The translations under genes were made by a program, and so were the position numbers. From contig NZ_OY771430.1 in NCBI RefSeq assembly GCF_963674565.1, positions 1,364,001 through 1,428,000 of the forward strand: a DNA stretch of 64,000 nt. Reading direction: 5' to 3'. This document shows positions 8,781 through 18,294 of this stretch, piece after piece. The DNA is from an uncultured Carboxylicivirga sp. (GTDB taxonomy: Bacteria > Bacteroidota > Bacteroidia > Bacteroidales > Marinilabiliaceae). How positions within the stretch are numbered: the first letter of the stretch is position 1; each line of letters starts with the position of its first letter. The notes beneath the pieces are model-generated. The model searched no databases and was not told where the DNA came from. It worked only from the letters and a program-made list of their open reading frames with translations.

Positions 8781-9896
8781 CTAATTAAACAATTGTTTAT
8801 AAATAGCGAACAATTCATCTTTATCTACCTCACTATTCAAACTCTTTTCTCGCTCTTTAATTGCATCCAAAACTTTTTGAGATTCTGATTTAGATAAATG
8901 AACACCTACTTCGCTTAGTACAGATTGAATAACTGCACTACCTGAATGTTTTCCAATGATAAATCTGCTATTCTGACCAATATCATTTGGATTAAATGCA
9001 TGATAACTCATTGGATCATTAATTAAACTGCGACAATGAATACCAGACTCATGTGAAAAAACTCTTTCTCCAACAATTGGTTTTGAAACAGAATTCTTTC
9101 TGCCCGAAACCTTTTCAATAAAACTACTTAATCTGGTACAAGTCTCCAGATTAATTCTGTTATTCTGATGAACCGAATAATGTAGAGCTGCAACCACTTC
9201 TTCCAGGGCAGCATTACCGGCTCTCTCGCCTAAACCATTAACAGTAAGTGATGCACATGTTGCACCAGACTGTAATGCAACCAGCGTATTGGCTGTAGCC
9301 ATGCCCAAATCATTGTGGGCATGAAACTCCAGCTCAACGCCATTACAAAGCTCCTTGTAACGTTTAAACATTTCTGCTGTACTCAGAGGATTCATGATAC
9401 CCACAGTATCAGCCAGACGTATTCGATCAGCTCCCAAACCAATTGCCTGAGAGATAAATTCATCTAAAAATGTCTGATCAGTGCGCGATGCATCCTGAGC
9501 GCCCACTGAAACAAAATCAAACCTTTCACGGGCTTCTTTCAACATTGTTTGAAGCGTTTGCATTAACCAGGAACGATCTTTATTCATCGACGCCAGATGT
9601 ATTGCAGATACGGGGAAGGAAATATTGATCCGCTTTGCACCTGTGCGCAACGACGCTTCCAAATCGGCACGGTTTGCACGCGCCCAACATGTTGAATCAA
9701 ATCTAAATCCCTGTGCAATTAATGCCTTAATATCTTTCTCTTCTTTGTCAGAGATTATAGGTGTACCTATTTCCAGCTCCTGAACTCCTGCTTCATCAAG
9801 CAAAGCAGCAATTTCCATCTTTTCCTTTAACGAAAAAGAAACACCCGGAGCCTGTTCTCCATCACGCAAAGTCGTATCAATTAATTTGTAGGCCAT
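8781..9896 (-). CDS. nifV: Homocitrate synthase NifV
   Basis: 371 residues of the HMGL-like/DmpG family. The N-terminal motif DTTLRDGEQAPGVSF (about 7-21) supplies metal and substrate ligands; FHAHNDLGMATANT (about 190-203) gives the paired metal-binding histidines; HESGIHCRSL follows. NifV condenses acetyl-CoA and 2-oxoglutarate to (R)-homocitrate, the organic ligand of FeMo-co. The protein lacks the C-terminal LeuA dimer/allosteric domain of isopropylmalate synthase, which fits NifV rather than LeuA. It is the last gene of the nif operon, which supports the assignment over lysine-pathway homocitrate synthase. Confidence 0.93.
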   Translation of the reverse strand: MAYKLIDTTLRDGEQAPGVSFSLKEKMEIAALLDEAGVQELEIGTPIISDKEEKDIKALIAQGFRFDSTCWARANRADLEASLRTGAKRINISFPVSAIHLASMNKDRSWLMQTLQTMLKEARERFDFVSVGAQDASRTDQTFLDEFISQAIGLGADRIRLADTVGIMNPLSTAEMFKRYKELCNGVELEFHAHNDLGMATANTLVALQSGATCASLTVNGLGERAGNAALEEVVAALHYSVHQNNRINLETCTRLSSFIEKVSGRKNSVSKPIVGERVFSHESGIHCRSLINDPMSYHAFNPNDIGQNSRFIIGKHSGSAVIQSVLSEVGVHLSKSESQKVLDAIKEREKSLNSEVDKDELFAIYKQLFN

Positions 9897-9938
9897 AACA
9901 AAGGGATTTAAATTTATATTTTAAAATCTGCCTAATTA

Positions 9939-10244
9939 CTAGTCAGTAATCAAGTAATCCTCTACAGCTTCTCCTTCTTCAAGTGCATCCAATATTTCAT
10001 CGATGCGCTCTTCAGTAACGCCTCCATACCAAAGGTTATTTGGATGAATAACCATAATTGGTCCTTGTGAGCAAACGTTTAAACATCCTGTTGTTGAAAC
10101 AGTAACATCAAGACCTCTGTCGTCACACTCTTCCATCAGGTACTGTATCAGATCAACTGCTCCACTTTTATTACAGTAACCTTGCGCATCGCCTGCCATT
10201 CTGAAGGAATTACATACTAAAATGTGATAATCCGGCTTTTTCAT
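9939..10244 (-). CDS. Thioredoxin-fold [2Fe-2S] ferredoxin in the nif operon
   Basis: I choose the ATG at 10244 (MKKPDYHILVCNS), 101 residues, rather than a longer frame starting at 10301. Four cysteines are arranged as C-x12-C (CNSFRMAGDAQGYC, about 10-23) and C-x3-C (TGCLNVC, about 54-60), the pattern of thioredoxin-like [2Fe-2S] proteins related to the NuoE subunit. Such a gene often follows nifB in anaerobes with NifI-type clusters. Its likely role is electron delivery to nitrogenase or to NifB, or protection by complex formation as for the Shethna-type protein; which of these is inference. The C-terminus is acidic. Confidence 0.85.
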   Translation of the reverse strand: MKKPDYHILVCNSFRMAGDAQGYCNKSGAVDLIQYLMEECDDRGLDVTVSTTGCLNVCSQGPIMVIHPNNLWYGGVTEERIDEILDALEEGEAVEDYLITD

Positions 10245-10379
10245 ACGATTCGTTTTTTTTAGTTTATTTATGTCTGTTATTTGCAATTTATTAAGTAACA
10301 AGACAGAAGTATTAAGATTTTATTTCGCCATAACCAACACTTCTGCCTTCTGCCTAAAAACTGTTCTACTTATAAAATA

Positions 10380-11639
10380 TCAACCACAACCAGAAGCATT
10401 ACCAGTACAACCTGACCCACATTTAAATACTTCAGATTTACAAAGTGTTCTTAATTCAGTTCCCTTATAAACATGATCCAGCCCCTGATCTATCATCCCA
10501 CTCATCTCAATGATTTTGATTCCACTTTTAGCAAGAATCTTTGAAGGTTTAGGTCCGATACCACCCACCAACATTGAACGACAATCATTTAAAGTATCTG
10601 CCAATTCGAGCCAACGCTTATCTCCAGCACCTCTATCTGGTGTTGTTCTGATATTAACCAGTTTATAACCATTTGGTGTTTCCTTGAAAACATGAATACG
10701 GTCTGCTTCTCCCAAATGCTGGTTAACCAATATACCTTCCATGCTGGCAACTGCCACATATGGCCTTTCTTCTCCATCATTAATGGTAAGTTTTGCAGCT
10801 TCAGAAAGCAATTGCGCCGCTTCAGCTGAGTCTTTCCCTAATAGTCCCGCTGCATCGGCCCTGCAGCGTGCACAATGTGACATAGGTGGCAAATAAGTTT
10901 CAACTCTTTGGCGCAATGCTTTCATCCACTCCGACGATGGTTCTTTTAAGTCCTCGAATGGCGTATCTTTAACCGGAAACAAAGGAATTGTATTCATCAG
11001 ATCCACTCCCAGTTCCGCAATTTTTTCTGCTACTTCTTCTATTTCATGATCATTAATACCAGGAATAACAATCGAATTTACTTTTACAACCATGTCTAAA
11101 GATTTCATCTTTTTAATGGCTGCCAATTGGTTCTCTAAAAGAACTTCTCCTGCACTTTTACCGAAATAACCTCTTTTATCGTAACGTACCCATCCATATA
11201 TTTTCTCTAATGTTTCAGGACGGAAACTATTTAAAGTAACGGTTACGTGAGATACATCCAGCTCTTTCAATTCGTCAATGTAAGGTCCTACATTTAACCC
11301 ATTGGTAGAAACACAAAGCAACATATCCGGAAATTCTTCCTTCACTAAGCGAAGTGTTTTCATGGTTTTCTCCGCATTGGCAAACGGATCACCAGGCCCA
11401 GCGATACCAACCACTGTAAGTTCGGGCATAATATTCTTTAACTTCTTTACATATTCCAGAGCTTGTTCCGGCTGTAGAACATTACTGGTAACTCCGGGTC
11501 TACTCTCATTTACACAGTCGAACTTACGATTGCAGTAGTTACACTTCACATTACATTGAGGTGCTACAGGCAAATGAACCCTTGCATTAGTATGATGCGC
11601 TCCCTTATTAAAACACGGATGTTTAGAAAAATCTTTCAT
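10380..11639 (-). CDS. nifB: FeMo-cofactor biosynthesis protein NifB
   Basis: 419 residues. The radical-SAM motif C-x3-C-x2-C is at C29, C33 and C36 (QCNVKCNYC), preceded by HPCF (C9), and the auxiliary cluster ligands SHCARCRADAAG lie near residue 260. The C-terminal third (about 292-400) is a NifX/NafY-like cofactor-binding domain (VASMEGILVNQHLGEA, MLVGGIGPKPSKIL), so this is the fused long form. NifB makes NifB-co (8Fe-9S-C) from [4Fe-4S] clusters using SAM. The tail is cysteine- and glycine-rich (FKCGSGCTGNASGCG). It lies 33 bases after nifN in the same operon. Confidence 0.96.
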   Translation of the reverse strand: MKDFSKHPCFNKGAHHTNARVHLPVAPQCNVKCNYCNRKFDCVNESRPGVTSNVLQPEQALEYVKKLKNIMPELTVVGIAGPGDPFANAEKTMKTLRLVKEEFPDMLLCVSTNGLNVGPYIDELKELDVSHVTVTLNSFRPETLEKIYGWVRYDKRGYFGKSAGEVLLENQLAAIKKMKSLDMVVKVNSIVIPGINDHEIEEVAEKIAELGVDLMNTIPLFPVKDTPFEDLKEPSSEWMKALRQRVETYLPPMSHCARCRADAAGLLGKDSAEAAQLLSEAAKLTINDGEERPYVAVASMEGILVNQHLGEADRIHVFKETPNGYKLVNIRTTPDRGAGDKRWLELADTLNDCRSMLVGGIGPKPSKILAKSGIKIIEMSGMIDQGLDHVYKGTELRTLCKSEVFKCGSGCTGNASGCG

Positions 11640-11672
11640 GAGAGTATATTTAAAGAGGTTTATAATCGTTTT

Positions 11673-13064
11673 TTAAATGTATTTATATCCTATTGGTGAA
11701 TTATCCTGCTTGTACTCAATCAATGAATTCACAATTCGATCGAATAATTCCTGCGTTCCTTCGTATGCCAGATGTTTTATTCGCTGTCCGCCCAAACGGT
11801 CATGAATTGGAAATCCAACCCGAATAATAGGTATTTCAAGTTCTCTGGCTATGTAATAGCCTTTACTGTTACCAACAATAAAATCTGGTTTCAACTCGTG
11901 GGCCTGTTCATTGATTTGCTCAAAATCAGAATCAGACATAACCTTTATTGTTTCAGCGTTTGAAGGACAATGGTGCTTTAATCTTTCGGTGAGGTTATTA
12001 TTAGCTCCACTTGCAGCTAAAATCACTTCCACTCCTATTTCATCAAGAAATGCACAGATGCCCAATACTAAATCTTCCTCGCCATAAACAATGGCTTTTT
12101 TTCCAAAAACATATTTATGTCCATCGGCATATGAATCCAGTAAACGAGCTCTTTGAGCCTGATATTTTTCAGGAGTTTCTTTACCACTTACGGTGGCTAT
12201 ATTATTGAATAAAACATCGGTAGCCTTTACACCAATAGGTAGTATACTTTGATACTTAGCAACTCCATGTTCTTTCTCAAGCCAGGCAGCTGCACTAAGG
12301 TTTCCACTGGTATTTTTACCTGCACTAACCTTTGTAAACTCACCCATTTCGAAGGTAGCTTTAGCTCCACCACATAGTTTCAAATCTTTTATTGGCGTTC
12401 CACCTTTAGGTACTCTGTAGTATTTATCCCATGCACCGTTATCCAAAGTATCTGAATAATCAGGTAAAATAGTTGCATCTAATCCACAATCGGCAAATAT
12501 CTCCTTAAGATGACGGATATCAGCAGGTGAAACCAGGTTAGGTAAAACATTAACTTTTTCGTTTTTAATGTTATCCTTGGCATAGTTTTTTACCATTTGT
12601 AAAATAGTGGCGTGAAAACCATCCATATGAGTACCTTGGTAACTTGGTGTAGACACTGTAAACAAGTCAGGCCATTCCTCATCATTAGTCATGCCTTTGA
12701 TGTGATTCAGCATCAGCTCAACATCCTCACCAATTGTTTCACTTAAACAGGTTGTTGCAACCCCAACAGCTTTTGGCTTATATTGACCAATTACGTTATC
12801 TAATGCAACTCTCAGGTTTTCAGCTCCACCAAAAATGGTAGTTTCTTCACTAAAGTTAGATGAAGCAATATCTACAGGCTCCTTGTAATGACTAATCATA
12901 TAACGACGGATGTATGTGGCACACCCTTGTGATCCGTGGATAACAGGAACACATCCTTCAATGCCTTTTAAGGCAATACTGGCGCCCAACGGAGAACACA
13001 ATTTACATGCGTTACGGGTTGATACAAATGGGCGTATATCTTTTAATCTGGGTAACTTATCCAT
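11673..13064 (-). CDS. nifN: FeMo-cofactor scaffold subunit NifN
   Basis: 463 residues, paralogous to NifK. Cluster-ligand cysteines are present at the positions of the P-cluster ligands: ACKLCSPLGA (C20/C23), HGSQGCATYIRRY (C48) and ATTCLSETIGEDVE (about C105). NifN pairs with NifE in the scaffold on which NifB-co is matured to FeMo-co. The start codon lies 2 bases after the nifE stop, so the two are translationally coupled, as expected for a heterotetramer. It is distinguished from nifK by gene order and by the lack of the NifK-specific GSSVFGGQSN context. Confidence 0.92.
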   Translation of the reverse strand: MDKLPRLKDIRPFVSTRNACKLCSPLGASIALKGIEGCVPVIHGSQGCATYIRRYMISHYKEPVDIASSNFSEETTIFGGAENLRVALDNVIGQYKPKAVGVATTCLSETIGEDVELMLNHIKGMTNDEEWPDLFTVSTPSYQGTHMDGFHATILQMVKNYAKDNIKNEKVNVLPNLVSPADIRHLKEIFADCGLDATILPDYSDTLDNGAWDKYYRVPKGGTPIKDLKLCGGAKATFEMGEFTKVSAGKNTSGNLSAAAWLEKEHGVAKYQSILPIGVKATDVLFNNIATVSGKETPEKYQAQRARLLDSYADGHKYVFGKKAIVYGEEDLVLGICAFLDEIGVEVILAASGANNNLTERLKHHCPSNAETIKVMSDSDFEQINEQAHELKPDFIVGNSKGYYIARELEIPIIRVGFPIHDRLGGQRIKHLAYEGTQELFDRIVNSLIEYKQDNSPIGYKYI

Positions 13065-13066
13065 AG

Positions 13067-14431
13067 CTATTCATTTTCAGTGGTTGATGATGGTCTGTTG
13101 AAAAACTGCCAAACTGGACTACACACTGATGCATGTACTTCTTTGGCAAAATTTAGCATTCCTTCGTATCCGGCTAAGGCTTCTTTGCGCTCATGATTAT
13201 GATCGCAAAATCCTAGTCCCAGTTTATAAGCTATGGGGCGTTCTTTAACACCTCCAATGAATAAGTCAACTCCTTTTTCTTTTACAAATTCTGATAACTC
13301 ATTTGGGTTTGAGTCATCAACAATTACAGTACCCTTGTCGCAAAGTTTGGTTAACAGGTTATAATCATCCTGATTTCCGGTCTGCGAACCAACCACTGCA
13401 GTTTCCATTCCCAGCAATCGCAAGGCCTTTACAAGACTGATAGCTTTAAAAGCCCCACCTACATAAATGGCAGCTTTTTTACCGGTTAATTTCTTTTTAT
13501 ATGGTTCAAGAGCAGGAATCAGCTCTTGTATTTCATTTGAAACCAAAGTACGGGCTTTATTAAGCATCTCTTCATTCTTAAAGAAAGTTGCTACTTCGTA
13601 CAAGGCTTCTGACATATCTTCTATACCAAAATAGGATACTTTCTTAAACGGAATACCGTATTTCTCTTTCATCTCTTTAGCCAGGTGCATCATCGAACCT
13701 GAACATTGCACAACATTTAAAGAAGCTTTATGAGCTTTACGTATTTCGTTTATTCTACCATCACCTGTAAGACATGTAATGATATTAACCCCTATTCTTT
13801 CGTAATAATCTTTTAAAATCCAAAGCTCACCAGCAAGGTTAAAATCACCCAGAATATTAATACTGTATTCAGGAGCTTTGTAATCATTATCGGTACCAAC
13901 CAATGTTGATAAAGCATCACATGCCGCTTTATAACCATCTTTTTTTGTACCCTTAAAACCTTCTGCCATTACAGGTATCACATCAATACCCTGCTCTTTT
14001 GATACTTCGCGACAAATAGCTTCCACATCATCGCCAATTACACCCACAATACAGGTAGAGTATACAAAAGCAGCTTTTGGCTTATAGGCTTCAATAAGTT
14101 CTGTTAAGGCTTTCTTAAGTTTAGGTTCACCACCAAAAACTACATCTTTTTCTCTAAGGTCGGTTGAGAAACTAAGGCGGTGTAATTGAGGTCCTGATGA
14201 CATTGCTCCACGTATATCCCAGGTGTAGGCCGCACACCCGATAGGACCATGAATTAAATGTAAAGCATCAGCAATTGGGTAAAGTACTACCCTTGATCCA
14301 CAGAAAACACAAGCTCTTTGACTAACACTACCTGCCAGACTTTTCTTTTCGCAGGCAACTTCATGCTTTGAGCTTCCTATGGTATGAATTTGATTATCTC
14401 TTTCTTTTATTAACCTTTCCATCGTCGTCAT
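13067..14431 (-). CDS. nifE: FeMo-cofactor scaffold subunit NifE
   Basis: 454 residues, paralogous to NifD. Conserved cysteines: RACVFCGSR (C41/C44), HGPIGCAAYTWD (C66) and YSTCIVGVIGDD (C127), which hold the permanent [4Fe-4S] cluster with NifN; LNVVQCSGSM carries the Cys equivalent to the FeMo-co ligand of NifD. RGAMSSGPQLHRLSFSTDL is a NifE hallmark. With NifN it forms the assembly scaffold for FeMo-co. The start at 14431 (MTTMERL) has an in-frame alternative three codons later. A 325-base gap separates it from nifK. Confidence 0.94.
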   Translation of the reverse strand: MTTMERLIKERDNQIHTIGSSKHEVACEKKSLAGSVSQRACVFCGSRVVLYPIADALHLIHGPIGCAAYTWDIRGAMSSGPQLHRLSFSTDLREKDVVFGGEPKLKKALTELIEAYKPKAAFVYSTCIVGVIGDDVEAICREVSKEQGIDVIPVMAEGFKGTKKDGYKAACDALSTLVGTDNDYKAPEYSINILGDFNLAGELWILKDYYERIGVNIITCLTGDGRINEIRKAHKASLNVVQCSGSMMHLAKEMKEKYGIPFKKVSYFGIEDMSEALYEVATFFKNEEMLNKARTLVSNEIQELIPALEPYKKKLTGKKAAIYVGGAFKAISLVKALRLLGMETAVVGSQTGNQDDYNLLTKLCDKGTVIVDDSNPNELSEFVKEKGVDLFIGGVKERPIAYKLGLGFCDHNHERKEALAGYEGMLNFAKEVHASVCSPVWQFFNRPSSTTENE

Positions 14432-14756
14432 TTTTATAGGTTAATTTTCTTTTATTTAACCGGTGAAGCAGCCCTTTTGAAATGTCAAGAGTAAATGGTG
14501 TAAATGCATTACAAAGGTCAATCAATAATAGAGAGAATGTTAAGCAGACACATTTCAAAATTTGTGGGCTATCTTCTTTCCGGTATTTTTTTAGTTTATT
14601 CAAACAAACTTTTTTGTTTGATGAGATAATGAATTGACGAAGAAAGGAAGCAGGAGACGAATATTTAAAAACTGGAATGTGTCATAAAAGGTAGAGAAAA
14701 ACTTCTCCTGCTCCTCCTCATCAATGCATTATTAGTATAGGCTCAAAAATTTGCAA
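14432..14756 (-). other. nifK-nifE intercistronic region with inverted repeats
   Basis: This is the longest gap in the operon and holds no convincing gene. Read on the minus strand, a 9-bp inverted repeat AGCAGGAGA / TCTCCTGCT (14704-14712 and 14649-14657) encloses about 46 bases, and nearer nifE there is an AT-rich hairpin TCAAACAA / TTGTTTGA (about 14601-14622). They could stabilise the upstream nifHDK message or attenuate transcription into nifENB, so giving less scaffold than structural protein. The function is inference; the repeats are seen. Confidence 0.55.
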
Positions 14757-16139
14757 TTACATAACCAATTCTACTTTTTCATCAGGACAAGTAGCATCCT
14801 GGTAGCTCATGATCTCGTTAAGCATCTTTTCTAAGATTCGGATACCACCCATGTAACCTAAAGTTGGGAAGTAACTGTGTCCAACGCGATCAAGGATGGG
14901 GAATCCCATTCTAACGAAAGGAATGTTTTCATCGCGAGCAATATACTTACCGTATGTATTACCCATTAACAAATCAACTCCTTCTTCTTTAATCCATTGG
15001 TGTAACAGGAACATATCAGCTTGTGGTCCATTTTTAAATTTAGCTTCTGGGCAACGCTCGCTTAGCAATGCGCTCATGCGTTTGTCGAATTTCTTACCAG
15101 GAGTACCAGACACGATGTATACAGGTTTCATATCCATATCTAATAAGAACTCTGTCAATGGAATTAATTGATCAGGATCGCCAAATAGGGCTACACGCTT
15201 ACCGTAAAGATATTGGTGCATATCAGTGATTAAATCCATTAGCTTACCACGCTCGTCGCTGATTGATTCTGGTACAGAAACACCAGCTACTTTAGATAGC
15301 GCTTGAATGAAACGGTCTGTCGCCTTGATACCGATTGGCAGATCCTCCTGAGTAAAGGCTACTTTACAGTTGTTATCCAAAGCAATAGCAGCTTTATTGG
15401 TTGCCCACTCTCCAAGAGCTAAAGTATGAAGACTGTCACCCATACTTACCATTTCAGGAATGGTAGTTCCTCCTTTTGGATACATGGTGTATTTGCCGGT
15501 CATTGGAGTATCCAACACATCAGAAGTATCAGGTAACAATACATTGTTTACTTTCATCAAGCCCATGATACGCTTCAACTCTTTCATATCTGAAGGCTCT
15601 ACCCATCCTGATAATAAGTTGATCTGATTGATCAGTTTATCAGTTTTTGTAGGGAAATATTTTACAATACCTTCCAACATGTTAGCGTAACCAGTAACGT
15701 GACTACCTACATAACTAGGTGTTGGAGCTTGAATTACATGCTTACCTTCAGGTACTTTACCGTCAGTACGAGCCTTTGTTACAATTTGAGCAAGGTCATC
15801 ACCAATAGTTTCTGATAAACAAGTTGAGTGAACAGCAATAATATCTGGCTCATAAATTTGGAAGATATTACCAATCGCTTGCAATAGGTTACTTTGTCCA
15901 CCAAATACAGAAGAACCTTCGGTAAATGAACTGGTGGCAGCCATTACTGGCTCTTTATAGTGACGTGTTAAGGCACTTCTGTGGTATGAGCAACATCCTT
16001 GAGAACCGTGGCTATGTGGTAAACATCCATGAATACCAAGGGCTGCGTACATGGCTCCAACCGGCTGACAAGTTTTAGCCGGGTTTACGGTTAAAGCCTT
16101 TCTTTCTTTTACTTTATCTGTTGTATGACGTAATAACAT
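14757..16139 (-). CDS. nifK: Nitrogenase MoFe protein beta chain NifK
   Basis: 460 residues. P-cluster cysteines are at C24 (AKTCQPVGA), C49 (HGSQGCCSY; C50 adjacent) and C107 (HSTCLSETIGDD); TPSYVGSHVTGYANM contains the serine region near the P-cluster. The chain lacks the ~50-residue N-terminal extension of the Azotobacter-type subunit, matching the short Clostridium pasteurianum-like form, consistent with the insertion-bearing NifD next to it. With NifD it forms the alpha2beta2 dinitrogenase. nifD ends 11 bases upstream. Confidence 0.96.
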   Translation of the reverse strand: MLLRHTTDKVKERKALTVNPAKTCQPVGAMYAALGIHGCLPHSHGSQGCCSYHRSALTRHYKEPVMAATSSFTEGSSVFGGQSNLLQAIGNIFQIYEPDIIAVHSTCLSETIGDDLAQIVTKARTDGKVPEGKHVIQAPTPSYVGSHVTGYANMLEGIVKYFPTKTDKLINQINLLSGWVEPSDMKELKRIMGLMKVNNVLLPDTSDVLDTPMTGKYTMYPKGGTTIPEMVSMGDSLHTLALGEWATNKAAIALDNNCKVAFTQEDLPIGIKATDRFIQALSKVAGVSVPESISDERGKLMDLITDMHQYLYGKRVALFGDPDQLIPLTEFLLDMDMKPVYIVSGTPGKKFDKRMSALLSERCPEAKFKNGPQADMFLLHQWIKEEGVDLLMGNTYGKYIARDENIPFVRMGFPILDRVGHSYFPTLGYMGGIRILEKMLNEIMSYQDATCPDEKVELVM

Positions 16140-16150
16140 ATTGTATCCTC

Positions 16151-17782
16151 CTATCCGTTAAAAGCGAAACTACCTACAATCTCTGGTTCTGATTTCCATG
16201 GTGCATCAACCATTTTCCAAATATCAGTACCTAACATTCTTTCCATTTCATTATAGAAGTTGATAGCACCTTCAAATCCGGCATATGGACCACCATAATC
16301 ATAAGAGTGTAACTGCTTCAAAGGCACCCCTAATTTCTGAACCACATATTTTTCTTTAATCCCTGCACAGAACATGTCTGGCTTGTAGAACTCAATTAAC
16401 TTTTCAGTTTCCCAATGGTTAACATCATCAATTACCAATGAATTCTTTTTCATTTCAGGCATCATTCCAACATAATCGCTGAATTCCATACCTTTTCCTT
16501 CCATAGCTTTTTTCTTAGCAACAAGATCGTCGCGGAAAAGCTCTTCATCTTTGGTAACTGTAATTTCTTCGATGTTACGTGAATCTGCATCAATTTTTAT
16601 GTCTGGAATCACGTGACGTCCTTCGTAGTCATCGCGGTGAGCAAACTCGTAACCTGCTGATACGGTAGTAACACCTAGCTCATTGAAAAGATCCTGGTAG
16701 TGGTGAGCACGAGATCCTCCAACGAACATCATGGCTAGTTTACCTTCTGTTTTTGGCTTCACAGCTGCTTTAACAGCTTCAACTTTAGCCATTTCTCTTG
16801 CAATAATCTCTTCTACTTTAGCTGTTAGTTCAGCATCATCGAAGAACTCAGCTACTTTACGAAGTGACTTAGCAGTACCTTCAGCACTAATGAAGTTAAC
16901 TTTGAACCATGGAATACCGTATTTTGTCTCCATCATCTCAGCGATGTAGTTAATAGAACGGTGACACATTACAAGGTTTAAGTCTGCAGTGTGCGAATAT
17001 TCCATACTTTTGATGGTAGAGTTTCCTGAGAAAGTAGATAGTAACTCAATACCAGCTTCTTCAAACAAACGTTCTAATTCAAAAGCATCACCACCAATAT
17101 TATATTCACCTAACAGGTTAATCTGGAATTTACCTTTACGATCGCGATCATTAAGACCTACAACGTTTTTAAATACCTGGTTGTTTGCAATATGGTGACC
17201 AGCAGACTGTGATACACCGCGGTATCCTTCACAACTAAAACCAAAGATGTTGATTCCTGTTTCTGCTTTCATTTCACGAGCTACAGCATGAACATCATCA
17301 CCAATCAAACCTACCGGACAAGTTGAGAAAATACCTATCGCTTTAGGGTTGAAAATTTCCATTGCTTCGCGGATAGCATCTTTTAATTTTGCCTCTCCAC
17401 CGAATACGATGTTCTCATCTTGCATATCAGTTGAGAAAGCGTACATCATGAAGTTATCTTCTCCCTCAGCTGGACGGGTTTGGTTACGACGGGTCAACCA
17501 TGCGTAGAAACTACATCCGATTGGACCATGTACCAGATTAATAATATCTCGTGTAGGTCCTAATACTACCCCTTTACAACCTGCGTAAGTACATCCTCTT
17601 TGAGTAATAATACCAGGAATAGTACGAATGTTAGCCTGAATTTCTTGTTCTTCAGAAGGATCGTTAATTACCATCCCTTTCTTACGCTTCTTAGCAATTT
17701 TTGTAGGGTATTTTGCCAGGATCTCATCCATAAGTGGGGATGGATCAGGTAATCCTTTTGTGATATCTTTCTTTTTTACCAT
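16151..17782 (-). CDS. nifD: Nitrogenase MoFe protein alpha chain NifD
   Basis: 543 residues. P-cluster cysteines: C64 (RGCTYAGCKG), C90 (HGPIGCSFYAW) and C155 (STCPVGLIGDD). FeMo-co ligands: C273 (LNLVMCHRSINY) and H492 (LHSYDYGGPY). Residues around the cofactor are kept: RRN (R98/R99), Q192 and H196 (RGVSQSAGHHIAN). Relative to Azotobacter NifD there is an insertion of about 50 residues around 390-450 (DIKIDADSRNIEEI to GMMPEM), as in the C. pasteurianum-type enzyme. All ligands needed for an active Mo enzyme are present, so this is a functional dinitrogenase subunit, not a Nif-like paralogue. Confidence 0.97.
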   Translation of the reverse strand: MVKKKDITKGLPDPSPLMDEILAKYPTKIAKKRKKGMVINDPSEEQEIQANIRTIPGIITQRGCTYAGCKGVVLGPTRDIINLVHGPIGCSFYAWLTRRNQTRPAEGEDNFMMYAFSTDMQDENIVFGGEAKLKDAIREAMEIFNPKAIGIFSTCPVGLIGDDVHAVAREMKAETGINIFGFSCEGYRGVSQSAGHHIANNQVFKNVVGLNDRDRKGKFQINLLGEYNIGGDAFELERLFEEAGIELLSTFSGNSTIKSMEYSHTADLNLVMCHRSINYIAEMMETKYGIPWFKVNFISAEGTAKSLRKVAEFFDDAELTAKVEEIIAREMAKVEAVKAAVKPKTEGKLAMMFVGGSRAHHYQDLFNELGVTTVSAGYEFAHRDDYEGRHVIPDIKIDADSRNIEEITVTKDEELFRDDLVAKKKAMEGKGMEFSDYVGMMPEMKKNSLVIDDVNHWETEKLIEFYKPDMFCAGIKEKYVVQKLGVPLKQLHSYDYGGPYAGFEGAINFYNEMERMLGTDIWKMVDAPWKSEPEIVGSFAFNG

Positions 17783-17794
17783 TGCACTCTTTTT

Positions 17795-18175
17795 TTAAAT
17801 GTCCAACACTGAATCACCTCTTTCACCTGTTCTAACTCTGATGGATTCGCTAACTGGAAGAACGAATATTTTACCATCACCTGGAGAAGGAGTTTGATTG
17901 GCTTCGATAATTGTTTCAACACATGTTTCCACTTTACTGTTAGGAATAATTATTTGTATTACCCTTTGTGGACGTAGACGCGGTTCTTTACCCAGTAGTT
18001 CCAGTGCCTCAGGAGTATCATTTTTAGCTCCTTCAATTACTTTTGCATCCCATAAGCCTTTTCCTCTTCCAAAAACTTTTCCTGATGCTGTCATTGAAGT
18101 GATACCTGCATCTCTTAAAGCTCTTTTGGTTTCGTTCATCTTATCGATGCGAATTATGGCCATTACACATTTCAT
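17795..18175 (-). CDS. nifI2: Nitrogen regulatory PII-like protein NifI2
   Basis: 126 residues of the PII superfamily. It starts MKCVMAIIRIDKMNETKRAL, has an enlarged T-loop region (about 34-70, GRGKGLWDAKVIEGA to LRPQR) and the PII C-terminal signature GDGKIFVLPVSESIRVRTGE (about 99-118). In methanogens NifI1 and NifI2 together bind NifDK and block Fe-protein access when ammonium is high, relieved by 2-oxoglutarate. The position between nifI1 and nifD is the canonical one. The long T-loop distinguishes it from GlnB. Confidence 0.93.
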   Translation of the reverse strand: MKCVMAIIRIDKMNETKRALRDAGITSMTASGKVFGRGKGLWDAKVIEGAKNDTPEALELLGKEPRLRPQRVIQIIIPNSKVETCVETIIEANQTPSPGDGKIFVLPVSESIRVRTGERGDSVLDI

Positions 18176-18236
18176 CTGCTTAGTTTTTTAATGGTCATAT
18201 GAAACTTACCGAAATCAGCACTTTTCTTTAGCTTGT

Positions 18237-18264
18237 AAAGAGGAATTGTACCTGGCACCTCTTT
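18237..18264 (-). other. Hairpin between nifI1 and nifI2
   Basis: A 7-bp inverted repeat AAAGAGG / CCTCTTT with a 14-base spacer lies in the 119-base gap between nifI1 and nifI2. There is no T-run, so it is not an obvious terminator; an mRNA processing or stabilising hairpin is possible. Confidence 0.35.
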
Positions 18265-18294
18265 CGGTTAGTTACATAGAATCAGGTTAATTGA

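Noticed and set aside
14394..14603. 69-codon minus-strand frame covering the nifE start and the nifK-nifE gap.
   Set aside because: It overlaps nifE in another frame, has low-complexity basic ends and no domain character.
18245..18262. TGGCACCTCTT between nifI1 and nifI2, considered as an internal sigma-54 promoter.
   Set aside because: It lies on the plus strand, opposite to the operon, and lacks the -12 element.
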